From the NCBI GenBank assembly GCA_001466705.2, contig LATX02000214.1, positions 124,001-188,000 of the forward strand: 64,000 nucleotides of DNA, written 5' to 3'. The DNA comes from Moniliophthora roreri. Its lineage: Eukaryota; Basidiomycota; Agaricomycetes; Agaricales; Marasmiaceae. This document shows positions 24,467 to 37,098 of this stretch, in pieces; position 1 is the first letter of the stretch, and every line of letters starts with the position of its first letter. The notes beneath the pieces are model-generated. The model was not told the DNA's origin. It was given only the letters and a program-made list of their open reading frames with translations, and made no database searches. The position numbers and the translations under genes were made by a program.

Positions 24467-26797
24467 ATGTCGACCCCATCGCAAAAACTCAGAGAGGATG
24501 CTAGCAACCTATTCGATCTCTGGAGCACGCCGTTGTCGTCGCGTCCAAAGCCTACCTCGAAACCGAAGCCGAAGGTCCAAGAGCTAGATGTCAAAGCGCA
24601 AAGACGCAAGGAAGTCGACGACCCCTACGGTATCATTCCACCCCTACTGCCAAACCCCACGCCTACTCCGGCACAAAAACTCGAGGCTGAAGAGCTCAAA
24701 GAGAAAGCCAACGATCTTGTTCGCCAAAAGCAATACGCATCTGCAATTTACATATATGATGAAGCCATTCACCTAGACTCGACTAATCCTTTTTTGTATG
24801 GAAATCGTGCTTTGTGCCGCCTCAAAATGAAATAGTATGTTTCTTGTTCATTTTCTGAATCGTCACTCACACCGTACATCCAGTTACCTAGATGCAGCTA
24901 GTGACGCATTAGACGTACGTGTACACCCTATCTGTTGTCACTCAATGCTGAAAATCGCTTGTTAGGCCTTCAAACTCGATCCTTCCTATATCAAGGCTCA
25001 TGTTCGTTACGCAGAAGCCACCGATGTATGTTAACCTTATTTTTGAGATCACGCCATCTCTCATCTTTGCATAGGCGATGTATCAGGTGCGATACAGTGA
25101 AGAAGGATACCAAACTGCTCTCAAACTTTTTGATAAACTGAACCTCACACCTGCTGAACGCAAAGTGAAGGAAGAAATTGAACGCAGTTACGAAGCTTCA
25201 CAGATGAGGATTTTCGAGCTGGAACTCGCAATCGAGGAAGGCTCTCGAGCAAATTGTTCGGCGGCACCACCTTGGCGTCGAGCGTTGGCTGTGGCAGGGA
25301 GGATGGGTATACACGATCCTAAACTTGCGGGAACCAGTGTGAGTTCCTATGTTTCTCTGGTAGTTCGCTTTCAATAACACACGGGCTAGACACAAATATT
25401 ATTAGCCGCATTTTCCCATTACCTTAAAGGCACGGAATCCATTCAGCATCTTTGTCGTGCCAATTATCGGGGGACCATGCCCACTCACATGCTTGCTAGG
25501 GCAGTGATGTACGATAACGTAAGCCGCTGCTTCTTGAGTCTTTCTATCTATCCTGGTATTAACTCCAACTCCTCGCTCGCTAGCGCGTATGGTACGTTTG
25601 GGACAAATCTTGGACGGGCAAAATCCGCAAGTCGAGTACGCCAGTCTTACGAAACCCGATTGTACAAACACTGACATTTCACACGCGTGCAGTACTCTGG
25701 CTCAATAATTCACAACGTGGCTGGGAAGAGCTCGTACCAGGCCAAGCATTTCGAGAGAAGGTCTTGAAGCGATTAGCTGATGAAGGGTGGGAAAGTATGA
25801 GATACTCGCTGCTTTTCACTGTGCAGTACGCTACCATCACTTTTTTCAACTGCTCACTCTGACAGTATAGCAGTTCTTGGATCGTTTCCGCAGCAATGGC
25901 CCACGACATTCCAGGCGCAACGCCAGCAATAGCAGCCCAAGTGCTCGGTCAAGTTGTCGATGTTATAACATGGGGTCGTTCTATCTGGGTAGACGCCGGC
26001 GTACCTCTCCCGCAATGTGGCATACTTTTTTATCCGAGATTTCTTTTAGCAACACGCAAGTTGCACATGGAGGCTTTGATAGAGGTACTAGACGTCGATG
26101 CATCTACTCATTTTAGACACTGATGATCGTACTAGGCATTCGAGACAGAGAAAGACAAGAGCAAGAAAAACAAGGTTCTTGAGGACCTCTTCAACGAAGC
26201 CGAAACCGTGATCGAGTTTGTGGATAGTCAGCCTCCTGACCTCTCCGAAGAAGATGAATATTGGGAGGACCAAAAGTGTAAGATTGTCGCTGTCAAAGCG
26301 TTAGAGGAGATCCCATGTGCAGTGGCATATTCGTACGTAGTTCTCCGTTTCATGACTTGGGTCTTCTTATCAAGTTCTATTGCGCAGTGTTAAAGGGCTC
26401 TACTACAAGGAGAAGGCTGCCAATTCGCAGGATATGGCGGAAAAAGCGCATAATGCGTATCTCAAGGCAGCGACACTGGTTCCAGACGACGATGAATTGT
26501 ATGCCAGTATGTTGCTTTTTCAACTTCCGTGAAATGTACGCTCTGACAGCGACCGTAGGATATCTCAACGCAGCTCTGGATATCATGTTGACGTACGGTG
26601 CTCCCGTCAAGTTACTACTGAAGACAGCCGACGACATGAGAGAGGGTATGAGAAGGATGTATCCTGTTTGGGGATTGGGTCGAGATAATGGCAAGTCGAT
26701 GAACTATAATCTTGTTAGGGTGAACACTTTGAAGGGACTTCGGGCACAGGGAAGAGTCAAAGATGAAGATCGTTATTGCTGGGGCAATGATTCGTAA
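24467..26797 (+). CDS. TPR-family protein A (long N-terminal form)
   Basis: A multi-exon gene (about 12 exons; the first is 24467-24834). It opens with an N-terminal extension containing REDASNLFDLWS and a Pro-rich PNPTPTPAQKL linker. The TPR block follows (LKEKANDLVRQKQYASAIYIYDEAI, then NRALCRLKMK, LDAASDALD and AFKLDPSYIKAHVRYAEA). The helical C-terminal part of roughly 400 residues has family motifs WLNNSQRGW, DVITWGRSIWVDAG, LFYPRFLLATRKLH, KGLYYKEKA, YLNAALDIMLTYGAPV and YPVWGLGRDNG. All junctions can be spliced in frame. The TPR part resembles Hop/STI1-like repeats, which bind peptide tails of chaperones. I do not recognise the C-terminal half, so the function is unknown. It is the best-preserved copy of the long subfamily together with the gene at 38031. 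Confidence 0.78.
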
Positions 26798-26949
26798 GAT
26801 GTTGTATGTGGATAAACGAAATTGCGGGCCAGCGGATGGGTAAACGACTTTACTGTATTGGAATGTAAAAAGTTGTTTCCCGCTGCTTTTGGGTGCACGT
26901 CTTTGGCAACACTCTACGGTGGTTTGATATCCCGGGCTGCCGCAACGAC

Positions 26950-27420
26950 ACGCGACGCGTCCTACTCCTAGTTCTACACCCAAACTGTGGTCTTGTTTGG
27001 CTACAGCTTCCAGCGGGCAGTTGTCCCGTGGTTCCTATTTTTCCTCGTCCTGCAGGGCGCCGAATCAGACGCACCGAGATACTTCATGGTGAGCTGCAGA
27101 AGTACTCGTCAAATTCGGACTGTTCTGAATATCCTTAGGTACTTGTGCCCAAGGCAACTCCCTACGAACCTCCTGGGTCGAGGATGTACCACGAGAGGAA
27201 ATGCGCTCTCCTAAGAACCGAACATCTCAAAAACTCCGAGGGTGCAAGTACAAGATTATGTATCGTCGACGCTAAAGATACTCATGTCCAGTGGACCGAA
27301 TAAGGATACCCCTCGATTTTCAGTGGCTTCTCTCGTGACTCGCTGTCAAGCTGGAAAATATGAGGTTCACCGGCACTGATACACGTAGTCAGACTTCCTA
27401 TTCTACTTTCACCATCTCCA
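26950..27420 (+). repeat. Upstream repeat unit of the TPR array, copy 2
   Basis: Diverged duplicate of 23992-24466, in the same position relative to the next TPR gene. The promoter-proximal ~100 bp are the best conserved. Confidence 0.78.
27329..27349 (+). promoter_or_regulatory. Shared TPR-family upstream element, copy 2
   Basis: TCTCGTGACTCGCTGTCAA, identical to the first copy, ending about 72 nt before the ATG at 27421. Confidence 0.6.
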
Positions 27421-29103
27421 ATGTCGACCCCATCGCAAAGACTCAGAGAGGATGCCAGCAACCTATTCGATCTCTGGAGCACGCCGTTATCGTCGCGTCC
27501 AAAGCCTACCCGGGTGCAAAGGGTCCAAGAGCCGAAGGTCCAGGCGCGAAAGCGCAAAGATACCATTGATCCCTACGATACCACTCCACCTTCACCGTCA
27601 AATCTCACACCTCCTCCGGCACAGAATCTCGAGGCTGAAAAGCTTAAAGAAGAAACCAACAATCTCGTTAGCCAGAAGCAATACGCATCCGCAATTCACA
27701 TATACGACGAAGCCATACGATTAGACTCAACTAATCCTCTTTTGTATGGGAATCGTGCTTCATGCCGCCTCAAAATGAAATAGTACGTTCTTTGTTCACT
27801 TCCTGGATCGTCGCTCATACTGTGTATCTAGCTACCTAGATGCAGCTAGTGACGCGTCAGACGTATGGGGATACCCTATCTACTGTCACTTGATGCTGAA
27901 CATCGTTTGTTAGGCCTTCAAACTCGATCCTTCCTATATCAAGGCACATGTTCGTTATGCAGAGGCCTTCGATGTGCGTTGGTCATGTCCTTGAGACCAT
28001 GCCTTTTCTTACCTTTGCATAGGCAATGTATCAGAAGCAGTACAGCGAAGGAGGATATCAAACTGTTCTCAAACTTCTTGACAAACCGAATCTCACGCCT
28101 GCTGAGCGCAAACTGAAGGAAGAAATTCAACGCAATTACAATGCCTCAAAGAAGAGGATTTTCGAGGTTGAACTTGCAATCGAAGAAAGCTTAAAGGAGA
28201 ACTGCTCAGTGGCACCACCTTGGCGTCGCGCGTTGCCTGTTGCTGGGCACATGGACATACGCGATTCGAAGCTTGCGGGAACCAGCGTGAGTCTCAATGT
28301 CTCGCTGATAATTCGTTTTCACTGACATACAAGCTAGACGGAACTATTATTAACCGCATTCTCCCATTATCTTGAAGGCAACAGAATCCGTCCAACATCT
28401 TTGTCGTGCGAATTATCGTGGGGTCTGTCCCCTGCACCTGGTTGCGAAAGCAATCATGTACGACAATGTACGCTGCTGCTCTTGAGTCTTCCTATCCTGG
28501 CATGACTCTGATCTCAACCGCTTAGCGCGTATGGTATGTATGGGACGAATCTTGGAATGGCAAAATTTACAAGTCGAGTGCGTCAGTTTTACCAAACTCT
28601 TGATTGCACAAACACTGACATTGCACATGAGCGTAGTAGTCTGGCTCAATCGTTCAAAACGTGGCTGGGATGAGCTTAGCATACCAAACCAAGCATTTCG
28701 AGACAAGGTCTTGAAAAGGTTAGCTGATGAAGGCTGGGAAAAGATGAGACACTCGCTACTGTTCACCATGCAGTACGTTACCATCACACACATTTTTTCT
28801 GCTCGCTTCTCATACTATAGCAGCTCTTGGATCGTTTCCACCACAATGACATGTGGCAAGATGCCAGTTTTGGCAGCCCAGCAGTACGGTTATGTTCTCG
28901 ATGATATAACATGGGGTCGTTCCATCTGGGTAGACGCTGGTGTACCTCTCCCGCAATGCGGCTTACTCTTTTACCCGAGATCCCTTTTGGCAATACGCAA
29001 GTTACACATGTACCCCGTTTGGGGATTGGGTCGAGATAATGGCAAGTCGATGAAGCACAATCTTGTCAGGGTGAACATTGTGAAGGGGCTTCGAGCACCG
29101 TGA
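27421..29103 (+). pseudogene. TPR-family copy B with internal deletion
   Basis: Closest to copy A: same REDASNLFDLWS extension, Pro-rich linker, TPR block and intron positions. After LLAIRKLHM the sequence jumps straight to YPVWGLGRDNG. This removes about 590 bp relative to copy A (equivalent to 26067-26657) and so the KGLYYKEKA and YLNAALD segments. The join falls on a shared ATG, which suggests microhomology-mediated deletion. Near the 3' end GCACAGGGAAG is replaced by GCACCGTGACGGGGGG, bringing in an early TGA. The frame is otherwise open, so a shortened protein could still be made, but two losses in the conserved C-terminal half point to a decaying copy. Confidence 0.7.
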
Positions 29104-29264
29104 CGGGGGGTGGTCAAAGATGAAGATCGATATTGCTGGAGTGATGATTCGATGTAACTTGTAGATGAGCGGAAATGCAAGCTCATTTTTACTTTGCTAA
29201 TTGAACCATCGTCGTCCTGAAATCCATTAACCATGTTCTACACAACTTCGACGCGCTCCTAAGG

Positions 29265-29712
29265 ACGCGTCGCCCAAATTGTGGTCTTGTTTGGCTACAA
29301 CTTCCGCAGCCAGCAGGCAAATCGTTTCCCGTAATTTCGTAGCGACACCATTGACGAGTGGATATTCCCTCATTAAAAATCGGTGGGTTGCAGAACTACC
29401 TGTGATATTTGTACTGTTCTAAAATACTTCTAGATGGTTGTATCCAGAGCAAACTTCCCTGAATGATGGCCTCGGATCCCCAGCTCAAGTATGTACCACG
29501 AAGCGACGGGCAAAAATAAGCTACTTGTCTCTCCTGGGAAAGCCCTGGTACTTCGAAAGAATGCTCGCCTGGAAATCCAGTGGGATGACGCTATCGAACG
29601 GGGCCGAGCAGGGAATCTGCGCTTCCTAGCTTATTAGTCGTCGGCTTTTGGTTTCTCTCGTGACTCGTTGCCAACCACAACTCTTCCTTTCTTTTTTTTT
29701 ACCCTATGTAAC
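29265..29712 (+). repeat. Upstream repeat unit of the TPR array, copy 3 (partial)
   Basis: Begins with GGACGCGTCGCCCAAATT and TGGTCTTGTTTGGCTAC as in copies 1 and 2. The middle has diverged and the shared element near the start codon returns. Confidence 0.65.
29654..29674 (+). promoter_or_regulatory. Shared TPR-family upstream element, copy 3
   Basis: TCTCGTGACTCGTTGCCAA, two changes from copy 1, ending about 38 nt before the ATG at 29713. Confidence 0.55.
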
Positions 29713-31803
29713 ATGTCCCAAATCTCAGCGCAAAGACTCAAAGAAGAAGGCAATGAGCTTTTTCGTCAGCAGAAGTATCAGGAGGCCGCCATCAAATATG
29801 GGGAGGCTATCGAGCTGGATGGCAAGAACCCTATACTATTTTCGAATCGCGCGTTGTGTTGTCTCAAGATGAGGCAGTGAGTTCATTCCCAGTTTCTTGG
29901 ATCTTCATTGGGATTTACTCATCCTTTGCAGCTATATCCTTGCTGCTGTAGATGCGAGCACGGTATGCTATCATTTGAACCTTTTAGATACGATACTGAT
30001 CTGTCTTGGATTGGCCAGGCAGTGAGGCTCGACCCAAATTATGCAAAAGCTCATGCTAGACGGGCAGAAGCATACGACGTGTGTTATCATCTACCTCTAG
30101 CTGCTCACCATCTGACGTATGCATGAACAGGCATTATACCAACATCTCGAAAGCAAAGAGTCATGGAGAGCCGCCTTGGATGCTCTGCCCAAGCAGAATT
30201 TGTCTCCAGCAGAGATCAAGATGAAGGAATCTTTTGTGCTTGGATTGGACCAGGCATACCAGAAATTATTCGTTGTGTCCAACGCGGTTCGTTGTACCTC
30301 CCTTGATGGCGCTGTGACTCCAACACCACTTTGGGTTCGTGTGATCGTAGTTTACGCAGACATGCTACGGGAAAGAAAAGATATGTCTGGGACATGTGTA
30401 TGCCACTATATACTATGCGATTACATGTCCAACAACTGGCGACTTCTCATCCAGGCGCTGCATATATATCTATCGACCATGAAGTACTGGAGCGCCACCA
30501 GCAGCACCATCAGTCTGATTCAGAAGGTCGAGGCACTGCACCACCCTCTAAGGAACTTGGCCACGGCGTTGATGCACGATATGCGTATCCTTCATGTGTT
30601 CGACGAGACATGGCCGGATATTGTCGTTAGGCTTAGTATGTGTTTGCGTGTCCCGCAAGAATTCTACACTAATAGTTATATGCCCCGTAGTGGGCCTCTT
30701 TGACGCCTGGCACCATGGCTGGAAAGACGGAAAGATGGACGACGAATTTCGTGAAGCAGTTTTGAAACGGCTCGCTGACAAAGGCTGGGATGATGTTGGG
30801 CCAGCTTTATCTGACACCATTGAGTACGTGTTTGTTCACCTCTCCGTCCCCATCGCCTCATTATGTCAATAGTTCGTGGATGATACAAGGAATGCTGGGT
30901 GGCACGGGATATCGACATAAGCTTGAGTACTTCGATTGCGTACTCGATTTTATCAAGTGGGGTGAATCTATCTGGGATACCGAGGTCTTGACTAGGCAAG
31001 AATCGATCCGTCATATCTTTGATCCAACATTTCTTTTGTCCGTGAAGAAGTCGCGTATGAGCGTGTTCTTTACGGCAAGTCATTCATCTCAAGTACCGTC
31101 TATCCCCTGCTCATCTGCCATATAGGCTGCTACCCGAATGACCTTGACCAATTGTAACAGGGACGAGTATTTATCAGGAATGCTACATGCAGCAAGGGAA
31201 GTCATGGAGCTAGCGAACAGTCTACCTCGCGACAAGCAAGACTCAAGGCTGCTTTTTACGCTGATCGATCTTCCGCTTGGGCAAGCGCATTTGTGCATTC
31301 ACATTCAGTCACATCTTACCGCACTCCTGCTGACGGTCTTGCAGCACCATAGGGCATTGTTATCAAGAACGAGCCAAGTTGTCCATTTCGAATAGGGACG
31401 ATTTGTCTGAGAAAGCGTATCAATCTTTCCTGGAAGCCGTGAAGTACTATCCCAAGGATGATGAGCAACATGCTGGTTCGTTTCTATGGACCGTTATACG
31501 TACTCATCAGTGATAATGACGATTGTACTGGCAGATAACCTGCATTCTGCACTGAAGTGCATGCTATTTTGCGGCCGTGCTTCTGCTAATCTGCAGCTGC
31601 AGACTCTTCAGGAGCTGACTGACGCTATACCATGTATGCTTCCCATTTGGGCGGTCACCGCTCGTGAGGATACGATACGCGAGTACATGGAGACTATAGA
31701 CCGAGTCTCGCCGTTGAAGCAGCTTGTTGCCCAGGGACATGTAAAGGGGACCGATATGTATCGCTGGCCTCCTACGAGTGCTGAAACGACATCTATGATT
31801 TAA
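29713..31803 (+). CDS. TPR-family protein C (short N-terminal form)
   Basis: Starts directly with the TPR block (AQRLKEEGNELFRQQKYQEAAIKYGEAIELD), without the long N-terminal extension of copies A, B and F. The following small exons encode YILAAVDAST and AVRLDPNYAKAHARRAEAYD, then LSPAEIKMKESF and the helical C-terminal half with FREAVLKRLADKGWDDVGPALSDTIE and FIKWGESIW. The last exon ends LPIWAVTARED...RWPPTSAE and a stop at 31801-31803. About 12 exons with intron positions matching the other copies. No lesion was seen. Sequence is clearly more diverged than A, B and F are from each other. Function unknown. Confidence 0.72.
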
Positions 31804-34337
31804 AGTGCTTCTGCTTGGGCGTACGAAATGTAGTTCGGGAAGGACTTTTATTTTCAATCTATGTACAATTTGCTTTCGAATTGTGAGTCCGGATGGCGAA
31901 CGACCTTTGTGGTGAGAGTACTTTAGCTATGTCTGTACAGAATCATCCTTTTTGCGGAACGTGCCGGTTCCCTGCCTGCTTTCCCCGCATTTAGATTACA
32001 GCCCACCGCTACAGTCAACCTTTCCCAAAAACGGCTTCGGCACCGTCTAGCTGGTTCTTCTTTAGAAGATCCGCGAGGAATGCAAAGGACAAGTTGCTCT
32101 ACCGTATCGCCATTATCACCCTTGCGCTTTTCAACTCACGTACTCTTCCACCTTTTCAATGTTCATACTCCAGCAGGCCAGTCTGCGATTCCCGAGAGTG
32201 CGCCTTCAAGAAGACTAGCAACTAATAGCAAGTAAACGACGACCCAGCCTCATTCGGTCGAGTGGGTTTTCGGTGTCGACAAGGTTTTGCTGTTAGAAGT
32301 CGCAGAGATGCAGGCTGGATGGTAGGCACAGGCCTGCGGGAGCATACTTGTAAGTCATAACTGTAACATCTTTCGTTGATTTCGGATCCCATACATGCAC
32401 AGATAAGCCCAACCCCACCACGTACAATCATATCGACCCGACGTCAAATTCGACAACGGAAGCCCATACATCGTCTGTCCGGTACTCCAAGATGAAATCA
32501 CTTTTGGCTATATCCTAGGCACAGAACATATCCAGCAGCTGTTGTGCAGGGGGAGAACGTGTACAGGTTGGACACTGGCAGAGATCGATGTCATTCGTGT
32601 CCTCATAGAACACCCCCCAACACCGTCTCCATCGCAGACCTCCCCCTCGCAGAACGAACCAATGCCGAATTCCTGGTCTCATGCTTGCTGCCGCGGGATA
32701 TGACAGCAAGCCTTGCCTCTGGCTATGAAGGAGCTCTAGCGAAACCAGAGTGAAACCCAGAATACTGGCCCGGGAATATCAACGCTTCTGTAACGTCCTC
32801 CGTTCTGCCTATCCCTATCACCCGTCCAGCAGCTCCATTGAAATCCTTCGATATAAGGATTTCCATAAAGCCACTGTCTTATAGTTTTGGGGACCAAGGC
32901 TGCATTTAGATCTTTGAGAGACGGTCTCGTTCTTCTCTGTCCAAACGAGATGGATGCTACTCCAGGTCCATTCCCGCTGCCGCAGTCGGATGAACGAACC
33001 GAACCGATGCCTAGCCTTTCAAACTTCTCGGACATTGCTACTTCGTTGACAGTGGCTACCAGAGGCTTCTCCCAGCGTCACTTCGGTTTTTGCTGATTCG
33101 GGGCTGACTGCTTGGAGCTATTTACCGCGCAATGGATTCTTCGTGAACAGGGAAACACCTCTGTGGCCGGATAAGGACGTGTGAAGCAGGATCGTAGTTC
33201 TGCTCCTGGTGAAGGAGAAGACCTCGGCTGGAAGGCTTCGATGGGTCATGAGGTTCTCGGATGGGTTGGAGGGGTTCTGAGTTTGGGTGATGCTGCAGCT
33301 TGTCTTCGCTCTCCTGGAGAGTTACACGCCTTATCAGTGGCAGACTCGAGCGTCCAGAATCCAAGCTTCAGGAAGGACTCACTGTTGTTGGTCCACTCTG
33401 CCACATTTTTCCAGCGCCGCCGGATCCCTCGTCATATATTCGCTCGTCGAAGCTATCCCTTGGTGACCGGTTGCTCTAGTAGATAGAGTTCGAATATAGC
33501 TTCCTCGAATAACCAGTTCTGCTGTCGTGTGGATTTTGTGGAGGCGTCGAATACGAATGACAAACGACAAGAGTACCAAAGTCGGCGAAGTATGGCTATG
33601 GTGGGTGAAGAAATGGCGCTCTCCGAGTGCTTTCCAGGACGCCCTGAATACGGAACGAAAGCGGGAATGTGGAGGACGTCAATCGCGAATGCCAACAATC
33701 AGCCGTGATGTTGAGACCTGTAGTCAACGAAATGTGGATGGTCAACGCTGCCCAAACGACGACGCGACATCGAGGAAAAGGCTGGGATTCCTAGCTCGAG
33801 AATTAGTTGACGCGGCCGGGACCTTGATCATCAAGTTTTTGGGCAGCGACCATCTGAGGGCTCTCTCACTTCAAGTGTCATTGTCTACAGATTTGGCATG
33901 TTCTTCCTGGAAATTCTGGCATGTGGAAATTTTTTCAGGCCTTTTGCCGCGTCTGGTCAATTGTCCTGGTGGACCTCGAAAAAATCAGAGAACAATGCCA
34001 ATTCATCACCGGTCAGTCTACATGAAATTGCCATTCTGGGATAAATTTGGGACTTTTTTGAGTGGCGAATCGACTGTGCATCTATGTACGTGGAACCATT
34101 CCTTGGTTGTTTTTGCCACCATAGGAAATTTCTGAGGCTTCACAGGTCGATTGGTCCTCGATCAGGCGGAACGTGGTCCAAGCAACCGTTTGGCCACATT
34201 TTGTCCATCAGATTTTCCCTTGGTTCATTGTATTTAAGCACCTTGTTCTAAAAGCCTCTTCAACTTGGACTTCCACTTCCATCTTTCACCATCACGCCTC
34301 CCTCTATCGTGCCATCTCTCTTCCTTAAAATCTCAAA
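31804..34337. other. 2.5-kb region with no supported gene
   Basis: Open frames exist on both strands (for example 33527-34135 plus), but they overlap one another and show no domain, no convincing splice pattern and no family resemblance. The last ~150 bp, with a pyrimidine-rich leader, are the promoter of the zinc-finger gene. Confidence 0.4.
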
Positions 34338-35387
34338 ATGCCTCCGGACCCACAGATTCGACAGCTTCGACAGATTACTGTGAGTTTCGCTGCTTTTCTC
34401 ATTTTTAGCCCTGTGGCGTATCTGGACTTTTCGCTTACTGCATTTTCGCGACTCAGAAAAAATCCGGCCCTTTTGTCTGTGATACTTGCCATCGTACGCT
34501 ATCCAGAGGGGCAGACCTGCGTCGCCACGCTAAAACGCATTTGTCCAAAGAGAAACGAGCCAAGGTGTAAGTATTTTAATCGTTCTCTCCACCGTTGTCA
34601 GAGTCTCACATTGACTATTAGTGAACATCGGTGCCCAGAACCAGGATGCACGTATAAAACCTTGCAACCTTCTAACCTTAAAACCCACAGGAACACTCAG
34701 TAAGTAGCTGCTGAATTTGCTCTGGAATTTGAACGCTAATCTATGCTTTGTCCATTATCTCGCAGTACGGGGGAACTGCCTAACAAGTGTCCCAACTGCA
34801 GCCGTTGTTTTTCGGATCCTGGATCGCTCATTCGCCATCGCAGGAGCGTGCACAACTATAAGCCTCAAGAGCGCAACTACTATGTGACTGGGGTAGCCAG
34901 ACACGTTAATGCACCCATCGCAGCAGACAGCCCTGAATCTGGCCTCGATTCCACAACATCACCGTCTACTTCTCAGCGTCGTTCGCTTTCCGCCCCTCTT
35001 TCTGTCTCAGTGGACTACGCTACTTCCCCAGTTGAGCCCGCCCAAGAGCTCAGCGTGACATTGGCGCCGTTGGCGCCAAGCCCCTCTCGTTCAGAGTCTC
35101 GCATCACCCTCCCCGGTGTTTCAGAGATTCTCGCTGGAGCGCTACACTGGCAAAACGATAGACGTTATAGTCCGTATCGTCGTTCTTCGTCTCACAATGG
35201 TGGTGGACGCCACCCAGCTCCATCTACTTCGACGGCCGCTTTCAATCGCCCCTCTCCTCCTCCTCTCCCCGACTATCAGCCATCTATATACACGTACCCC
35301 CCGCCCCTGCCTCCTGCTGGATACAGCGAGGTAGGACCCTCGAGACTCACAAATCCTTCTCGAATGGAAACGTATCTCAGGCTGTAA
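34338..35387 (+). CDS. C2H2 zinc-finger protein (putative transcription factor)
   Basis: Four exons: 34338-34379, 34457-34566, 34622-34699, 34766-35387. The spliced product has three consecutive C2H2 fingers: FVCDTCHRTLSRGADLRRHAKTH, then HRCPEPGCTYKTLQPSNLKTHRNTH, then a TGELP linker and NKCPNCSRCFSDPGSLIRHRRSVH. Exon 3 ends inside the last histidine codon of finger 2, and splicing restores it. The remaining ~150 residues are Ser/Pro-rich and typical of fungal activation or regulatory tails. It is probably a nuclear DNA-binding regulator; target unknown. The short first exon is chosen because ATGCCTCCGGAC follows a normal pyrimidine-rich leader and splices in frame. Confidence 0.85.
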
Positions 35388-36250
35388 CTGTTCAGCATCG
35401 AGATCATTGTAACGATGCAGTTCCACAAGGCCTTCATTTTCAGCACAACAAAGTAATATATCGTTTCTATTGATTTCTTTTAATCTCTGTTTCTTCCCTT
35501 CTATAAAGTCTGTATGTCCAGACTCTTGTGTCGCTCATTCTTATCGCTCGTTTTTTCCGTACTGTGCTCTTATTTTAACCCATCGTACTCCTTGTATCCA
35601 GCATCTGTGATTGTTCTCATCTTCCTGCATTTTGTTTCGTTGTCTTTCCTTGCTCTTGCTTTTGCACTCATCACTCGCTCAAACTGCATCGTAATTCCCT
35701 CTTTTTATACCAATACAAGTCATCACATCCATCACCCCTTTAATGGTCTCTTATGTTGTTAATACAGTGGTTTTACGTCGTAAACTACTATGGTTCGCAG
35801 TCAATCACTCTGAGATTGAGAATGTCAAAGACGACTTGCAGTTTGAGCACACTGTCTGTAATGACATGCAAGATGAACTCACTCTCGCTACTCGTGGTTT
35901 TTTCAGGACTGCAGTAAAGTCACGGAGTAATACCAGCTCAAATCACGCAAAAGCGGTCGAAAATGAAATTATGCATTGAAACGACTCGACCTTTTTACTA
36001 CTATGTATTTAAATATGTAGCTGATGCCGCGGACCCGACCAAGGTCCAAGTTGCCTCTTCGACCGGTTGGCCAACCATAACTTGCATCAATCTCACACAA
36101 ATCATGAAAGGGAATGCGAAAACCAATTAATATGAGTGTAAAGATGCTATGGATATCGAGTGTAGTAAGATACTTCATGAGCACACGCAAGATTTCAAAA
36201 GCTTGAGCCCCCATGTCCTCAGAGTAACACAAACGTGCTTAGTCCAGCCC
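35388..36250. other. Intergenic, 3' flank of the zinc-finger gene
   Basis: T-rich 3' untranslated-like sequence followed by unassigned DNA. No gene supported. Confidence 0.4.
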
Positions 36251-36547
36251 TCAAAGGCTAACGTTGATGGGGGTGCAGCCAAGGGCCAACAGTACCGTTC
36301 TGCCATCTATGGCCATTAGTATCAGGGACACCCAAGTAGCTGTTGTTCTCATTGCAGCTGTTGCCACCGAGACCAAGAACCGAGATGGAGGAGCTGATGT
36401 ACACCGATATCATGAGCATCAAAGTGAACGAGCAGAACAAAAAGTGTACACTTGGCCAGTGACACTCTCAGGCTGGATAGCAGTACCAAGAACGCCGAGG
36501 AGACCTGCAGCAGTTGGGGAATTGCCAGATTGAACAGAATTGCAGAA
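36251..36547 (-). pseudogene. Hydrophobin relic (C-terminal two thirds)
   Basis: On the minus strand one frame reads FCNSVQSGNSPTAAGLLGVL, the class I hydrophobin region after the first Cys cluster. It continues SSISVLGLGGNSCNENNSYLG, then QNGTVG, and in the next frame LGCTPINV followed by a stop. The join between QNGTVG and LGCTPINV needs removal of one base from a CCC run at about 36283-36285, so there is a one-base frameshift. The cysteines expected as C2, C4 and the C6-C7 pair are missing, and no signal peptide or first exon is visible upstream. I read this as a dead hydrophobin gene, unrelated in position to the relic at 12.2-12.7 kb. Confidence 0.68.
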
Positions 36548-37098
36548 CTACAGGAAGAGGTGTCACTATGACGAGCTGTGGGAGCCAGCCTGCGGAGAAA
36601 GCTTCACGAGGCGAAAACAAGATAGGGATTTTCGTTGGCCGTGTTTTGAGCTGAAGTGCTGCAACGTGTCTCTTTCCTGTGGGTAGATGCAGGATGAATG
36701 AACGTAGAAGCCAATACGCGTACGTGCTAGAAAAGTTCCACGTGCTTTTTCGCGACATTGACAAAGTGTCACGCGTCAACAGAGACCCTTTGAAGATCAA
36801 CGTTACCTCCATGTTCTCCGACATCTTCTAGGCCGCTCCCTCGTCACATAGTGGGTCAGATATGCTGGCGTATGAGAATGCTGTATATAAATACCCATGG
36901 AGCTGGTAGTGAAGTCGATGAAGAGGGGTATTTCTTCTCGCTTACTCCGAGCGTACTCCGGCTGAAAAATCTTAGATCATTACGTCTGGATAGGTGAAGA
37001 ATTTAAAGGACGACTTCCAATCCGTTGTAGACCTCGAGGTTTTGTCAAAATTGGGCCCGGTAATCCCTCGATCTCTTCTTCTAGGCTGTCACCTCGAG
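36548..37098. other. Intergenic, upstream of TPR relic E
   Basis: No gene supported. A TATATAAAT-like sequence lies near 36885-36893, about 200 bp before the TPR relic. Confidence 0.35.

Noticed and set aside
33527..34135. 202-codon plus-strand frame before the zinc-finger gene
   Set aside because: Composition is not protein-like, no domain or relative; probably chance.
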